A program made the position numbers and the translations under genes. From NCBI RefSeq assembly GCF_029537485.1, contig NZ_JARPUS010000002.1, forward strand, positions 1-64,000: a stretch of DNA of 64,000 nucleotides, written 5' to 3'. This document shows positions 1-11,357 of this stretch, piece after piece. The first letter of the stretch is position 1, and each line of letters starts with the position of its first letter. The stretch is from Pseudomonas sp. GOM6. Lineage in GTDB: Bacteria > Pseudomonadota > Gammaproteobacteria > Pseudomonadales > Pseudomonadaceae. The notes below the pieces were generated by a model. It did no database searches. It was not told where the DNA came from and saw nothing but the letters and a program-made list of their open reading frames with translations.

Positions 1-577
1 CGGCCTCGATGGCGGCGCAGGCCTTCTGCTGGGAGGCGGCGGCGAAGGCGTCCTGGGCCTCGCGGCTGATGCCGTATTTCTCCACCAGGTTCTCGGCAGT
101 GATGCCCATGTGGTAGTCGTTGAAGGCGTCCCACAGGCCGTCCTGGATCATGCTGTCGATCAGCTTGCCGTGGCCCATGCGCTGGCCGGTACGGGCGGCG
201 GGCATGACGTAGGGCGCCAGACTCATGTTCTCCATGCCGCCGGCGATGATCACCTCGGCGTCGCCGCAGCGAATGGCCTGTGCGCCCAGGTGCAGGGCCT
301 TGAGGCCGGAGCCGCAGACCTTGTTCAGGGTCATGGCCGGCACGGCATGCGGCAGACCAGCCTTGATCGCGGCCTGACGCGCGGTGTTCTGTCCGGCGCC
401 GGCGGTGAGCACATGGCCGAGCAGCACTTCATCGACTTCGGCGGGATCGAGGCTGGTCTTGTCCAGCAGGCTGCGGATCACCGCGGCGCCCAGGTCGACG
501 GCCGGCACATTGGCCAGGGCGCCCTGGAAACCGCCGATGGCGGTGCGGGTGGCGGCGACGATGACGACTTCTTGCAT
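1..577 (-). CDS. acetyl-CoA acetyltransferase (thiolase), N-terminal part, cut by window edge
   Basis: The minus-strand frame opens at ATG 577 ([16 protein letters not shown]) and runs off the left edge, so 192 residues of an expected ~390 are visible. This is the thiolase fold: the nucleophilic cysteine is C88 in [11 protein letters not shown], and GGMENMS follows as in acetoacetyl-CoA thiolases. The enzyme condenses or cleaves acetoacetyl-CoA in the cytosol, in fatty-acid, ketone-body or PHA metabolism. The catalytic His and second Cys lie outside the window. The DUF2236 gene upstream and acs beyond it point the same way, and acs shares the acetyl-CoA theme. Which thiolase paralogue this is (AtoB, PhaA or other) cannot be decided from the N-terminal half. 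Confidence 0.93.
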   Translation of the reverse strand, partial: MQEVVIVAATRTAIGGFQGALANVPAVDLGAAVIRSLLDKTSLDPAEVDEVLLGHVLTAGAGQNTARQAAIKAGLPHAVPAMTLNKVCGSGLKALHLGAQAIRCGDAEVIIAGGMENMSLAPYVMPAARTGQRMGHGKLIDSMIQDGLWDAFNDYHMGITAENLVEKYGISREAQDAFAAASQQKACAAIEA

Positions 578-661
578 GTGCAGTTCCTCGATTCGGATCA
601 TGGTGTGACCGGAAAGGCGCTGATGGTCGCACAGCCATAGCTGACCGGCCAGCCACGCTCT

Positions 662-1528
662 TTACTGCAATAGGCGGCCTCGGGCGCGCTGGGCAGCACT
701 GCTGCGCACGGCCCAGCGCAGCACTGCAGCCGTGCGCTGGACGCTGCTGCGAATCAACGGGCGGCGCCAGGCGGCCTGCCGCTCGCCCAGCAGGTCACTG
801 GCCCAGTCCGGCAGTAGGTCGACGCCGGCGTTCATCATCAGATGGCCGAAGGGTTTGGCCAGGATGCTTGGCATCGGTGCCGCGTACAGCAGCCGGACCA
901 CTTCGCGGGTGCGTTCATCGCAGAGCAGTTGTGCCCGCATGCGTTGCAGGTAGTCGGCGACCGCCTGGCGTGACTGGGGTACGTCCCGCGCGCCCAGGCG
1001 ATGAGCGATCAGCGCCACCTCCCGGTAGTAACGATCCTGCTCGGCCGTTGGCAGTCGTGGGTTGACGTAACGCAGGTAGCCGGCGAGGAACTGGCTGACT
1101 TCGGAGACATGCACCCAGGTCAGCAACTGCGGATCGCTGGCTGCGTAGGCACGGCCATCCGGCGCCTGACCTACCACCTGCAAATGGATGGTGCGCACCT
1201 TGTCGAGCAGACGCTCGGCATCCTGCCCCCCGCCATAGCTGGTGCCGGCGATGAACAGGCTGGTGCGACGCAGGCGGCCGAGCATGTCCTGGCGGAAGTT
1301 GGAGTGGTCCCAGACCCCAGCCAGGGCCAGCGGATGGAGCATCTGCAGGAGCAGGGCGGAGATGCCTCCGACCATCATTGAGGTGAAGTCGGCGTGCACT
1401 TCCCAGACCATCGAGGCGGGGCCGAACAGGCCGGGGTCGCCTCTTGGCTGGTCGAGGTCGAGCTGTTTCAGCGAAGCACCGGTGAGGCTGTGCACCTGGG
1501 CTTCTATTTGGCGGCGTAGGGGCTCCAT
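662..1528 (-). CDS. DUF2236 / MpaB-like oxygenase-family protein
   Basis: A 288-residue protein if it starts at ATG 1528 (MEPLRRQIEAQV). A longer frame from TTG 1564 adds 12 residues. Neither start has a clear ribosome-binding site. Family features are the early GPASMVWEVHAD, the LQMLHPLALAGVWDHSNF segment, the WVHVSEVSQFLAGY stretch and the C-terminal NAGVDLLPDWA. DUF2236 proteins (latex-clearing protein/MpaB group) are predicted b-type haem or diiron oxygenases, and the histidines in the HP, DHS and WVHV segments are candidate metal or haem ligands. The substrate is unknown. It lies between the thiolase and acs on the same strand, but gaps of about 70-85 bases make an operon uncertain. Confidence 0.8.
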   Translation of the reverse strand: MEPLRRQIEAQVHSLTGASLKQLDLDQPRGDPGLFGPASMVWEVHADFTSMMVGGISALLLQMLHPLALAGVWDHSNFRQDMLGRLRRTSLFIAGTSYGGGQDAERLLDKVRTIHLQVVGQAPDGRAYAASDPQLLTWVHVSEVSQFLAGYLRYVNPRLPTAEQDRYYREVALIAHRLGARDVPQSRQAVADYLQRMRAQLLCDERTREVVRLLYAAPMPSILAKPFGHLMMNAGVDLLPDWASDLLGERQAAWRRPLIRSSVQRTAAVLRWAVRSSAAQRARGRLLQ

Positions 1529-1570
1529 GTGCGCCAGTGTCCGTGCTCTGACACCTTGGATCAAGACGCT

Positions 1571-1590
1571 GGCGGGGTTGAGGCCCCGCC
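1571..1590 (-). terminator. GC-rich hairpin just 3' of acs
   Basis: GGCGGGG (1571-1577) pairs with CCCCGCC (1584-1590) around a six-base loop, seven bases beyond the acs stop on the minus strand. There is no T-run, so it may be a weak terminator or an mRNA-end stabiliser. Confidence 0.35.
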
Positions 1591-1596
1591 GGCGTT

Positions 1597-3534
<1,938 letters not shown>

Positions 3535-3644
3535 GGCTTGGGCCTTTTTGTTGTCGTTCGCGATGGGGCTAGGGTGCATCCAAGCGGCTGCTTGGTTCAA
3601 CCCGCATTCGGACTACCTCTCCACTTTAGAACACCCCAATAAGC

Positions 3645-3671
3645 ACGAACCCGGCGCAGGGCCGGGTTCGT
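3645..3671 (-). terminator. terminator hairpin after pgi
   Basis: An 11-bp perfect stem (ACGAACCCGGC, 3645-3655, with its complement 3661-3671) has a five-base loop and lies 16 bases past the pgi stop. The trailing sequence on the minus strand (GCTTATTGG) is only weakly T-rich. Confidence 0.6.
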
Positions 3672-3686
3672 TGGTGCAGACGTTCG

Positions 3687-5351
3687 TCAGCCGCGGTGCC
3701 GGCCGCGGAAGAAGTCGATCAGGCCCTGGGTCGAGGCGTCCTCTGCCGCCGGCTGGTCCCAGCCCGTGAGGCGCTCATACACGCCCTTGCCCAGCTCCTT
3801 GCCCAGTTCCACCCCCCATTGATCGAAGGCGTTGATGCCCCACAGCACGCTCTGTACGAACACCTTGTGCTCGTACATGGCCACCAGCGCGCCGAGGCGG
3901 CGTGGGCTGATGCGTTCCAGCACCAGGGTGTTGCTGGGGCGGTTTCCGGGGATCACCTTGTGTGGTGCCAGGCGCTGCACTTCGGCTTCGTCTGCACCAC
4001 GCGCGCGCAGCTCGGCCTCGGCTTCGCTGCGGGTCTTGCCCAGCATCAGCGCTTGGCTCTGCGACAGGCAGTTGGCGTAGAGCCACTGATGGTGATCAGC
4101 CACCGGGTTGTAGCTGACCACCGGTACGATGAAGTCCGCCGGAATCAGCTCGGTGCCCTGGTGCAGCAGTTGGTGGTAGGCATGCTGGCCATTGCAGCCG
4201 ACGCCGCCCCAGATCACCGGGCCGGTTGCGCAGCTGACCGGGCTGCCGTCCTGGCGCACGCTCTTGCCGTTGGATTCCATGTCCAGCTGCTGCAGGTGCT
4301 TGGTGATGTTGCGCAGGTAATGGTCGTACGGCAGGATCGCGTGACTCTGTGCACCCCAGAAGTTGCCATACCAGATGCCGAGCAGGGCCAGTATCACAGG
4401 CATGTTTTGCTCGAAGGGGGCTGTACGGAAGTGCACGTCCATGCTGTACGCGCCGGACAGCAGTTCCTTGAAGTTGGACATGCCGATGGCCAGGGCGATG
4501 GGCAGGCCGATAGCCGACCACAGTGAATAGCGCCCGCCGACCCAATCCCACATGGGGAAGATGTTTTTCTCGCGGATACCGAAGGTGATGGCCGCTTCCT
4601 TGTTGCTGGTCACGGCGATGAAGTGGCGATAGAGCTTTTCTTCGGTGCCGCCGCGGGCCAGGTACCAACTGCGTGCGGCCTGGGCGTTCTTCAGCGTTTC
4701 CAGGGTGCCGAAGGACTTGCTGGAGACGATAAAGAGCGTGGTTTCGGCATTCAGCTTGGCAGAGAGTTCGTGGAACTCGCTGCCGTCGATATTGGCCAGG
4801 TAATGGCAGCGCACACCGCGCTGAGTGAAAGGCAGCAGGGCTTCCGAAACCAGTTGTGGGCCGAGAAAGGAGCCCCCGATACCGATGTTGACCACATCCG
4901 TGATGGTCCGGTCGCTGTAGCCACGCCACTGGTTGCTGTGGATGCGGCTGACGATATCGGTCATCTGGTTGAGCACGCGATGCACTTGCGGCATCACATC
5001 CTGGCCGTCGACCTCGACCGAGTCGCCGATCGGGCGGCGCAGTGCCGTATGCAGGGCCGGACGGTTCTCCGAAGCGTTGATGTGTTCGCCGTTGAACAGC
5101 GCTTCGATGGCTTCCTGCAGGCCGCTCTCTTTAGCCAGATCGACCAGCAGGTTGCGAGTCTCTTCGTTGATCAGGTTCTTCGAATAGTCGAGGAAGATGC
5201 CGCTGGTGCTGAGGGAAAAACGCTCGAAACGTTTGCTGTCACTGGCAAATGCTTCGCGCATGCTGAAATCCTGCATGGCCTTGCGGTGTTGGAGCAGAGC
5301 CTGCCAGCTCGGCAGGGCGGTGACGTCGAGTGGCTGCTGATAGTAGGCCAT
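3687..5351 (-). CDS. pgi: glucose-6-phosphate isomerase
   Basis: A 554-residue isomerase converting glucose-6-phosphate and fructose-6-phosphate in the cytosol. Pseudomonads lack a complete Embden-Meyerhof route and use it mainly in the gluconeogenic direction and in the Entner-Doudoroff cycle. Signature stretches include [10 protein letters not shown] (phosphate binding), [16 protein letters not shown] and the active-site glutamate segment [14 protein letters not shown] 5351 (MAYYQQPL) is preceded by AAGGAGG, which settles the start against a 39-codon upstream extension. In related genomes panD normally lies between panC and pgi. Here only 127 bases and a panC terminator separate them. Confidence 0.97.
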   Translation of the reverse strand: MAYYQQPLDVTALPSWQALLQHRKAMQDFSMREAFASDSKRFERFSLSTSGIFLDYSKNLINEETRNLLVDLAKESGLQEAIEALFNGEHINASENRPALHTALRRPIGDSVEVDGQDVMPQVHRVLNQMTDIVSRIHSNQWRGYSDRTITDVVNIGIGGSFLGPQLVSEALLPFTQRGVRCHYLANIDGSEFHELSAKLNAETTLFIVSSKSFGTLETLKNAQAARSWYLARGGTEEKLYRHFIAVTSNKEAAITFGIREKNIFPMWDWVGGRYSLWSAIGLPIALAIGMSNFKELLSGAYSMDVHFRTAPFEQNMPVILALLGIWYGNFWGAQSHAILPYDHYLRNITKHLQQLDMESNGKSVRQDGSPVSCATGPVIWGGVGCNGQHAYHQLLHQGTELIPADFIVPVVSYNPVADHHQWLYANCLSQSQALMLGKTRSEAEAELRARGADEAEVQRLAPHKVIPGNRPSNTLVLERISPRRLGALVAMYEHKVFVQSVLWGINAFDQWGVELGKELGKGVYERLTGWDQPAAEDASTQGLIDFFRGRHRG

Positions 5352-5392
5352 GTAGTGCTGCCTCCTTGTAGGTGTGGCGTCCTGGCAATAAA

Positions 5393-5414
5393 AAGCCCGG
5401 AGGGTTCCGGGCTT
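5393..5414 (-). terminator. intrinsic terminator after panC
   Basis: AAGCCCGG pairs with CCGGGCTT around a six-base loop. On the minus strand it is followed by TTTATTG. It separates the panB-panC unit from pgi. Confidence 0.8.
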
Positions 5415-5478
5415 GAGTGTAACGGCATGCGCTGTGCTCAGGCGACAGCCAGTGTGGCGCGGTGCCATGCCCTGGCGA

Positions 5479-6327
5479 TTACAGCTCGAAGGTCAGATTG
5501 TCGATTAGGCGGGTCTTGCCGAGAAAGGCGGCGGCCAGGATGACCAGTTGGCGGCTCTCTTCCGTGGCGCTGCGCAGGTCGTGGCTGTCGCGCACCTCCA
5601 GGTAGTCGGGGCGCAGGCCGGCGCGTTGCAGCATGGCTTTGCCTTGTTCGGTCAGGCGTTCGAAGTCGCGTTCGCCACCGCGGATGGCGTCGGCCATCTG
5701 CGTCAGCGTGCGGTACAGCACGGGAGCGGTGGCGCGTTGCTCTGCATCGAGGTAGCCGTTGCGCGAGGACAGGGCCAGGCCGTCCTCGGCGCGTACGGTC
5801 GGCTCGCCAATGATCTGGATCGGCATGTTCAGGTCACGCACCAGGGTGCGGATCACCGCCAGTTGCTGGAAATCCTTCTCGCCGAATATCGCCAGGTCCG
5901 GCTGCACCATGTTGAACAGCTTGCTGACCACCGTGGCCACGCCGTCGAAGTGGCCGGGGCGGCTGCCGCCGCAGAGGCCTTCGGAAACCCCGCGCACGCT
6001 GACGCGGGTTTGGCTATCCATGCCGTGGGGGTACATTTCTTCGACATCCGGGTGGAACAGCAGATGGCAGCCGGCGGCGACCAGCTTGTCCTGATCGGCG
6101 GCCAGGGTGCGTGGATAGCTGGCCAGATCCTCACTGGGGCCGAACTGCAGCGGGTTGACGAAGATGCTAGCAACCACGAAGTCGGCGCGTTGCCGAGCTT
6201 TTTCTACCAAGGCGACGTGCCCGGCATGCAGGTTGCCCATGGTCGGCACGAAAGCGATGCGCTTGCCCTCGCTGCGTGCACGTGCGACAGCGGCACGTAG
6301 CTCCAGTACGGTCTTGACGGTATTCAT
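5479..6327 (-). CDS. panC: pantothenate synthetase
   Basis: A 282-residue ATP-dependent ligase joining pantoate and beta-alanine, the last step of vitamin B5 synthesis. It has the HIGH-type nucleotidyltransferase signature [10 protein letters not shown] near residue 30, then FVNPLQFG, a pantoate-binding region with GEKDFQQL, and a KMSKS-like SSRNGYL. The ATG at 6327 overlaps the panB stop by four bases (ATGA), so the two are translationally coupled. Its co-substrate enzyme, aspartate decarboxylase (panD), is not in the usual place after panC or anywhere in this window. Confidence 0.97.
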   Translation of the reverse strand: MNTVKTVLELRAAVARARSEGKRIAFVPTMGNLHAGHVALVEKARQRADFVVASIFVNPLQFGPSEDLASYPRTLAADQDKLVAAGCHLLFHPDVEEMYPHGMDSQTRVSVRGVSEGLCGGSRPGHFDGVATVVSKLFNMVQPDLAIFGEKDFQQLAVIRTLVRDLNMPIQIIGEPTVRAEDGLALSSRNGYLDAEQRATAPVLYRTLTQMADAIRGGERDFERLTEQGKAMLQRAGLRPDYLEVRDSHDLRSATEESRQLVILAAAFLGKTRLIDNLTFEL

Positions 6328-7124
6328 GCGGAGAAACCGTGCTCCTCGGCGGGGAAACTGACGTCCTTCACGGCACGTACATAGGCGGCGAAGGCCGCTT
6401 GCACGCTGGTCTGGCCTTCCATGAAGTTCTTCACGAACTTGGGTGTGCGACCAGTCAGCGCCAGGCCGAGCAGGTCATGCATCACCAGTACCTGGCCGTC
6501 GGTGGCGCTGCCGGCGCCGATGCCGATGACCGGGATCTTCACTGCCTGGGTGATTTCGGCCGCCAGCTCGCTCGGTACACACTCAAGCAGCAGCATGGCC
6601 GCGCCAGCCTGCTCCAGGGCCATGGCGTCGGCACGCAGCTGGCGTGCGGCAGCGTCGCCACGCCCCTGTACCTTGAAGCCACCGAAGACATTGACCGCTT
6701 GCGGTGTCAGGCCCAGGTGGGCGCACACCGGCACGCCGCGCTCGGCCAGCTGGCGGATCGGTTCGGCCAGCCAGCCGGCGCCTTCCAGTTTGACCATGTG
6801 CGCTCCTGCCTGCATCACCGCAGCGCAACTGGCGAAGGTCTGTTCCAGCGTGGCATAGCCCATGAAGGGCAGGTCGGTGAGGATCAGCGCGCCCTGATTA
6901 CCGCGCTTGACCGCGGCGGTGTGGTAGGCCATGTCGGCGACGGACACCGGCAGGGTGCTGTCGTGGCCTTGCAGGACCATCCCCAGGGAGTCGCCTACCA
7001 GCAGCACTTCCACACCCGCCTGGCACGCTGCCTGGGCGAAGGTGGCGTCGTAGGCGGTCAGCATGACGATCTTCTCGCCTTTCTGCTTGAGGCCTAACAG
7101 AGTGCTTACGGTTACATCAGGCAT
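6324..7124 (-). CDS. panB: 3-methyl-2-oxobutanoate hydroxymethyltransferase
   Basis: A 266-residue TIM-barrel enzyme that transfers a hydroxymethyl group from 5,10-methylene-tetrahydrofolate to alpha-ketoisovalerate, giving ketopantoate. Typical blocks are [28 protein letters not shown] (metal-binding Asp), KLEGAGW and [21 protein letters not shown] take ATG 7124 ([10 protein letters not shown]), since the 43-codon extension has no family similarity. It is the first gene of panB-panC. The 178 bases separating it from folK probably carry its promoter. No riboswitch is evident. Confidence 0.97.
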   Translation of the reverse strand: MPDVTVSTLLGLKQKGEKIVMLTAYDATFAQAACQAGVEVLLVGDSLGMVLQGHDSTLPVSVADMAYHTAAVKRGNQGALILTDLPFMGYATLEQTFASCAAVMQAGAHMVKLEGAGWLAEPIRQLAERGVPVCAHLGLTPQAVNVFGGFKVQGRGDAAARQLRADAMALEQAGAAMLLLECVPSELAAEITQAVKIPVIGIGAGSATDGQVLVMHDLLGLALTGRTPKFVKNFMEGQTSVQAAFAAYVRAVKDVSFPAEEHGFSA

Positions 7125-7302
7125 TGGCAAATCCTCATCAACGGGCCGGATTCCGGCACTTGTGGCGCCTGCTCTGGCCTCTCTGGGCGGCTTATATACG
7201 CCGTCTCGGGGCAAAGGGACGCCTATAGTCCCGATGAGGGTGCGCGAAGTCAATCACGCGGTGTTACCGCGCTGTTACGACGTTACCGCAGACTGGCGCG
7301 GC

Positions 7303-7788
7303 CTAGTCGCACATGCGCTCCAGGCCGGCGTAGGGGCACTCAGCCAGCAGCTGCTGCAGGGAGCGGCCATCGGGCAGTAGCAACTCGCATGCGATCTCGG
7401 CCAGCGGGTAGAGCACGAAGGCTCGGGCGTGCATGTGGTAGTGCGGTACGGTCAGGCGCTCTTCGGCCAGCTGGCGCGAGCCGAATAGCAAGATGTCCAG
7501 ATCCAGGGTGCGTGGTCCCCAGCGTTCGGCTTTGCGCACACGCCCCTGCTCTTGTTCGATGCGTTGCAGGGCGTCGAGCAGTTGCAGCGGTTCCAGGCCG
7601 GTATCCAGTGCGGCTACTGCGTTGACATAGCGCGGCTGGTCAGGCGGCCCCAGCGGGTCGCTGGCATAGAGAGAGGAAGTGGCAGCCAGGTGGCTGTTTG
7701 GCAGTTCGGCGATAGCTGTGAGTGCTGCCTGCAGCTGTTTGCGGGGCTCGGCCAGATTACTGCCGAGGCCGATATAGACCCGCTCCAT
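7303..7788 (-). CDS. folK: 6-hydroxymethyl-7,8-dihydropterin pyrophosphokinase
   Basis: A 161-residue HPPK that transfers pyrophosphate from ATP to the pterin precursor of folate. The family signature GPRTLDLDILLF is intact, with the N-terminal YIGLGSNL and the HARAFVLYPL segment. ATG 7788 lies one base past the pcnB stop, so folK is translated directly after pcnB. The upstream in-frame codons overlap pcnB and are not needed. Folate supplies the one-carbon donor used by PanB next door, which may explain the lasting gene neighbourhood. Confidence 0.96.
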   Translation of the reverse strand: MERVYIGLGSNLAEPRKQLQAALTAIAELPNSHLAATSSLYASDPLGPPDQPRYVNAVAALDTGLEPLQLLDALQRIEQEQGRVRKAERWGPRTLDLDILLFGSRQLAEERLTVPHYHMHARAFVLYPLAEIACELLLPDGRSLQQLLAECPYAGLERMCD

Positions 7789-7789
7789 C

Positions 7790-9193
7790 CTATTCGCCTG
7801 CTGGAGTATCGTCGCGAGGTTTGCGGTTGCGATTGCGTCCACCACGGCGGCGCTTGCGGGCCGGCGCTTCTCCAGTCTCCGCAGGGCGATTGCTGAGGTC
7901 GCGGATCATGGCGCGGCGCTCGCTGTCGCTGGCGTCCTGATACTCGGTCCACCAGTCGCCAAGGCCGCCGGTCTGTTCACCCGCCTCTTCGCGCAGCAGG
8001 AGGAAGTCGTAACCGGCGCGGAAGCGAGGATTCTCCAGCAGCTGGTCAGCGCGTTTACCCTGGCGCCGAGGCAGGCGCTCCTGCATGTCCCAGATTTCTC
8101 GGATCGGCAGGGTGAAGCGCTTGGGCACGGCTATGCGCTTGCACTGTTCGCTGATCAGGTCGTGCGCGGCTTCCTGCATGGCCGGGATCGGCGGCATACC
8201 GCGTGCCTGCAGTTGGGCGGCGCGGGCCGGGATGGCCGGCCAGAGTAGTGCGGCAAAGAGGAAGGCAGGGGTGACCGGTTTGCCCAGAGCGATGCGCTCG
8301 TCGGTGTTGGCCAGGGCCTGGCGAATCAGTTTGCCGGTGTAGTCGGGGTTCTGTTCCAGTGCCCTGGCGCTGGCGGGGAACAGCGGGGCGAACAGGTCGT
8401 ACTCGACCAGCAGTTCGAAGGTGTATTCGGCATAGCCGGCCAGAAACAGCTTGAGCACTTCGTCGAACAGGCGCGCGGCAGGTATGTCGCGCAGCATGGG
8501 GGCCAGACGGCGGATGGGCGCGGCGCTGTGCTGTTCGATGTCGAAATCGAGTTTGGCGGCGAAGCGGACGGCGCGCAGCATGCGTACCGGATCTTCCAGG
8601 TAGCGTTGCTCGGGGTCGCCGATCAGACGAATCAGGCGGTTGCGGATGTCGTGCACGCCGTGGGCGTAATCGAGTACGCGCTCGCCGGTTACATCGAAAT
8701 ACAGAGCGTTGATGGTGAAGTCACGGCGCTGGGCATCGCTTTCCTGGGTGCCGTAGACGTTGTCACGCAGGATGCGCCCGCTTTCGTGGCGTGCGGCCAG
8801 ATGGCTGTCTTCCTCGTCGTCGCCTTGCGGGTGGTTGCTGCGGAAGGTGGCGACCTCAATGATCTCGCGACCGAAGTGCACGTGGGCCAGCTTGAAGCGG
8901 CGACCGATGACGCGTGCATTGCGGAACTCGGCGCGGACCTGTTCGGGCGTGGCGCTGGTGGCGACATCGAAATCCTTGGGTTGCACGCCGATCAACAGAT
9001 CGCGAACGCATCCACCGACCAGGTAAGCCTGGTAGCCGGCCTTCTGCAGGCGCTCGACCACACTGACGGCATTACGGCTGAACTGGCCGCGCTGCAGTGA
9101 GTGCTGCCGCGGGCCGAGAATTTCCGGCGTGCTGCGCGGGCGAGCGGCGCGCTTGAGTGGCGAACGAAATGACTTGAACAGCTTTTTCAGCAT
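7790..9193 (-). CDS. pcnB: poly(A) polymerase I
   Basis: A 467-residue class II nucleotidyltransferase that adds 3' poly(A) tails to RNA and so marks transcripts for decay. The head domain carries YLVGGCVRDLLIG with the catalytic DFDVAT, followed by the RRDFTINALYFD element and RNA-binding domains. The tail is strongly basic (RKRRRGGRNRNRKPR), as in PcnB. The start is ATG 9193 (MLKKLFKSF). No strong Shine-Dalgarno is seen, and a 16-codon extension exists but is unlikely. The crcZ RNA gene lies directly upstream on the same strand, so read-through from crcZ could reach pcnB. Confidence 0.95.
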   Translation of the reverse strand: MLKKLFKSFRSPLKRAARPRSTPEILGPRQHSLQRGQFSRNAVSVVERLQKAGYQAYLVGGCVRDLLIGVQPKDFDVATSATPEQVRAEFRNARVIGRRFKLAHVHFGREIIEVATFRSNHPQGDDEEDSHLAARHESGRILRDNVYGTQESDAQRRDFTINALYFDVTGERVLDYAHGVHDIRNRLIRLIGDPEQRYLEDPVRMLRAVRFAAKLDFDIEQHSAAPIRRLAPMLRDIPAARLFDEVLKLFLAGYAEYTFELLVEYDLFAPLFPASARALEQNPDYTGKLIRQALANTDERIALGKPVTPAFLFAALLWPAIPARAAQLQARGMPPIPAMQEAAHDLISEQCKRIAVPKRFTLPIREIWDMQERLPRRQGKRADQLLENPRFRAGYDFLLLREEAGEQTGGLGDWWTEYQDASDSERRAMIRDLSNRPAETGEAPARKRRRGGRNRNRKPRDDTPAGE

Positions 9194-9318
9194 GGGGGGC
9201 ACTGTTTGCAGGAATAGACGGCTGGAAATACCTTCAGCCACACGAATGGCGCGGATTCTAGCATCGGGAGAGGGAATGAGGGTAAAGGCAGGCTGGGGAT
9301 AGCGAGGGGGCTTAAGCT

Positions 9319-9674
9319 ACAGGGGGAGCCGAGGCTCCCCCCCCAAATAGGTGCGTGCTTTGTTTTTGTTATTGATGCGAGCCTGTTGTTCTTGTTTTCG
9401 GCCCGTTTTTGGTAACCCCATCCGGGTACCAGTAGCAAACGGATTGCTTTGGATGCTGATGCTGCCTTGATCTTTCCGTGATCCAACCAGGGTAGGTGCT
9501 GCTTTGGAGTGCAGTTTTTGTTGTTCTCGACCTGGCCGTGAGACGAGTCTCTTAAGGCAAATCCTCTCCAAAAGAATCAGTTAGCTGCGCCTCCGCGTTG
9601 TTGTTTTTGTTGTGCTGGAGTCGTTCTATGTTGTTTTTGTTATGGAGTTTTCAAGCGTTGTGATTGTTGTTGTG
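9319..9674 (-). ncRNA. crcZ: CrcZ-type small RNA that sequesters Hfq/Crc
   Basis: The 600-base cbrB-pcnB gap is the known home of crcZ in Pseudomonas. On the minus strand it carries a sigma-54 promoter at 9685-9700. About six A-rich CA motifs follow, such as CACAACAACAATCA at the 5' end, AACAAAAACAACA near 9635 and 9605, AACAACAAAAAC near 9520, AACAAGAACAACA near 9390 and AACAAAAACAAA near 9365. A GC-rich hairpin closes it. In characterised species CrcZ binds Hfq-Crc through such motifs and lifts carbon catabolite repression when CbrAB is active. The ends given (about 356 nt) are estimated from the promoter and the hairpin. Short ORFs here are not convincing. Confidence 0.88.
9322..9341 (-). 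terminator. crcZ 3' terminator hairpin
   Basis: GGGGGAGCC (9322-9330) pairs with GGCTCCCCC (9333-9341) around a two-base turn; the effective loop is probably larger. The outer arm lies in a run of eight C on the plus strand (9337-9344). The tail on the minus strand (TGTAGCTT) is poor in T. Confidence 0.6.
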
Positions 9675-9684
9675 CCAGAGATAA

Positions 9685-9700
9685 AGCAGAAGCCGTGCCA
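9685..9700 (-). promoter_or_regulatory. sigma-54 promoter of crcZ
   Basis: The minus strand reads TGGCACGGCTTCTGCT, differing from the -24/-12 consensus (TGGCACG, four bases, TTGCW) at one position, with GG and GC correctly spaced. The predicted start is near 9674, just before the first CA motif. Confidence 0.85.
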
Positions 9701-9759
9701 GTTTTTTAGATTCCTTTGTTTTCAATGGTTTGCGGGTATCTTGCGGTAAGGGTGGGCAG

Positions 9760-9798
9760 AAAAAAGCCGGGTTCTCGTTACCGATGAACCCGGCTTTT
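9760..9798 (-). terminator. intrinsic terminator after cbrB
   Basis: AAAAGCCGGGTTC and its complement form a 13-bp stem followed on the minus strand by a T-run. It insulates crcZ from cbrB read-through and lies between the crcZ promoter and its upstream activator site. Confidence 0.88.
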
Positions 9799-9824
9799 GT
9801 TACGCGATATTTGTAGGGGTAACA
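9798..9824. promoter_or_regulatory. candidate CbrB upstream activating site
   Basis: A perfect inverted repeat TGTTAC-N15-GTAACA lies about 125 bases upstream of the predicted crcZ start. That is a normal distance for a sigma-54 activator, and similar TGTTAC/GTAACA palindromes have been reported as CbrB targets. It sits between the cbrB stop codon and the cbrB terminator, so it is transcribed as part of the cbrB 3' end. Confidence 0.7.
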
Positions 9825-9867
9825 AATGCGGAACCTTTTTCGCCCGCCTTTGTCACTTGCCTTCTTG

Positions 9868-11292
9868 TCAGGACCCGGTCGCGGCCCCGCTCTTGCGCCG
9901 TGGAATGCCCAGGCGCTGGCGGCGCTCCCACAGGCACTTGCGGCTGATGCCCAGCTTGCGCGCCAGTTCGGTCTCGGTCATGTGATCCTGGTGCTCGAGC
10001 ACGAAGTGCTGGAAATAGTCTTCCAGCGATAGATCTTCGGTTGGCTCGTGGTTGTTGTTGCTGGAACCGGATGCGCTGCCGGAGGCGCTGTAGTCCTCGT
10101 CGTCCAGATCATCCAGCTCGATGTCGATGCCCAGCAGCTCGGCGGAGATTTCCGTGCCTTCGCAGAGAATCACCGAGCGCTCGATGGCGTTTTCCAGCTC
10201 GCGCACGTTACCTGGCCAGGGGTAATGGCGGATGGCCTGTTCTGCATCCTGGGCGAAGTGCAGCTCCTCACGCCCCATTCGGGTGCATTGGCGGGCGAGG
10301 AAGGCGTGGGCGATTTCGTTGACGTCGGCACCACGTTCGCGCAGCGGTGGCAGCTTGAGGGCGATGACGTGCAGGCGGTAATAGAGGTCTTCGCGGAACT
10401 GGCCAGTTTTGGCCAGTGTCTTCAGGTCGCGGTGGGTGGCGGCGATCAGGCGCACATCGACCTTCTGCGACTGTACCGAGCCGACCCGGCGGATCTCGCC
10501 TTCCTGCAGCACGCGCAGCAGGCGGGCCTGCGCTTCCAGCGGCAGTTCGCCGATTTCGTCGAGAAACAGGGTGCCGCCATCCGCTGCTTCGACCAGACCG
10601 GCACGGCCGGCGCTGGCGCCGGTGAACGCGCCTTTTTCATGGCCGAACAGTTCCGACTCGATCAGGGTTTCCGGAATGGCCGCGCAGTTCACCGAGATCA
10701 GCGGCGCCTTGGCGCGCTTGGACAGGTTGTGCAGGGCTCGGGCCACCAGCTCCTTGCCGGTACCGGACTCGCCCTGGATCAGGACATTGGAGTCGGTCGG
10801 AGAAACCTTGCGGATCTTGCTGTACAGGTCCTGCATGGCGGCGCAGGAGCCGATGATGCCGATCTCACCCTCGGCGGCACTGCCATTGGCTTTGCCGGCG
10901 GCTTTGCTCGGCGCTTCGCTGGACGGGTTGCGGCGGGCTTCCTGGAAATCACGCAGGATGCGCGCCACGGCCTGGAGCATCTCGTCGTGGTCGAAGGGTT
11001 TGGCGATGTAGTCGACCGCACCCATCTTCATCGAGTCCACGGCCGAGCGCAGGCTGGCGTAGCTGGTCATGATCAGCACCGGGATACCCTGGGCCAGCTT
11101 GATCAGCTCGGTGCCGGGCGCGCCGGGCAGGCGCAGGTCGCTCACCACCAGATCGAAGCTGGGAATGCTGAAGCGCTCCTGAGCCTCCTGCACGGAACCG
11201 GCCTCGCTGACCTGATACTGGTTGCGCTCGAGCAAACGGCGCAGGGCGGAGCGGATGATGGTTTCGTCTTCGACGATGAGGATATGCGGCAT
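9868..11292 (-). CDS. cbrB: sigma-54-dependent response regulator CbrB
   Basis: A 474-residue NtrC-family regulator of carbon/nitrogen balance. The receiver domain has phospho-acceptor D52 in VVSDLRLPG. The AAA+ domain follows with Walker A GESGTGKE, the sigma-54 contact loop GAFTGA and the Walker B segment [11 protein letters not shown]. The C-terminal helix-turn-helix is [20 protein letters not shown] low-complexity Ser/Asn linker ([11 protein letters not shown]) precedes it. The start ATG 11292 ([10 protein letters not shown]) is clear. It follows cbrA by 65 bases as its kinase partner. The known main target is crcZ, which lies immediately downstream with a matching promoter and palindrome. 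Confidence 0.97.
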   Translation of the reverse strand: MPHILIVEDETIIRSALRRLLERNQYQVSEAGSVQEAQERFSIPSFDLVVSDLRLPGAPGTELIKLAQGIPVLIMTSYASLRSAVDSMKMGAVDYIAKPFDHDEMLQAVARILRDFQEARRNPSSEAPSKAAGKANGSAAEGEIGIIGSCAAMQDLYSKIRKVSPTDSNVLIQGESGTGKELVARALHNLSKRAKAPLISVNCAAIPETLIESELFGHEKGAFTGASAGRAGLVEAADGGTLFLDEIGELPLEAQARLLRVLQEGEIRRVGSVQSQKVDVRLIAATHRDLKTLAKTGQFREDLYYRLHVIALKLPPLRERGADVNEIAHAFLARQCTRMGREELHFAQDAEQAIRHYPWPGNVRELENAIERSVILCEGTEISAELLGIDIELDDLDDEDYSASGSASGSSNNNHEPTEDLSLEDYFQHFVLEHQDHMTETELARKLGISRKCLWERRQRLGIPRRKSGAATGS

Positions 11293-11357
11293 TGACTCTC
11301 TCTCGACGGTCTCAGATTCCGGGCCTGTTGAAGTGGCGCGGATTCATAGGTCACTAC

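Noticed and set aside
9187..9571. Short minus-strand ORFs (84 and 99 codons) in the cbrB-pcnB gap
   Set aside because: They overlap the crcZ RNA and its terminator, show no ribosome-binding site and have composition unlike the neighbours.
9310..9680. CRISPR-like array because of repeated AACAAAAACAA units
   Set aside because: The units are short, irregularly spaced and not separated by spacers of constant length; they fit CA motifs of CrcZ. No cas genes are present.
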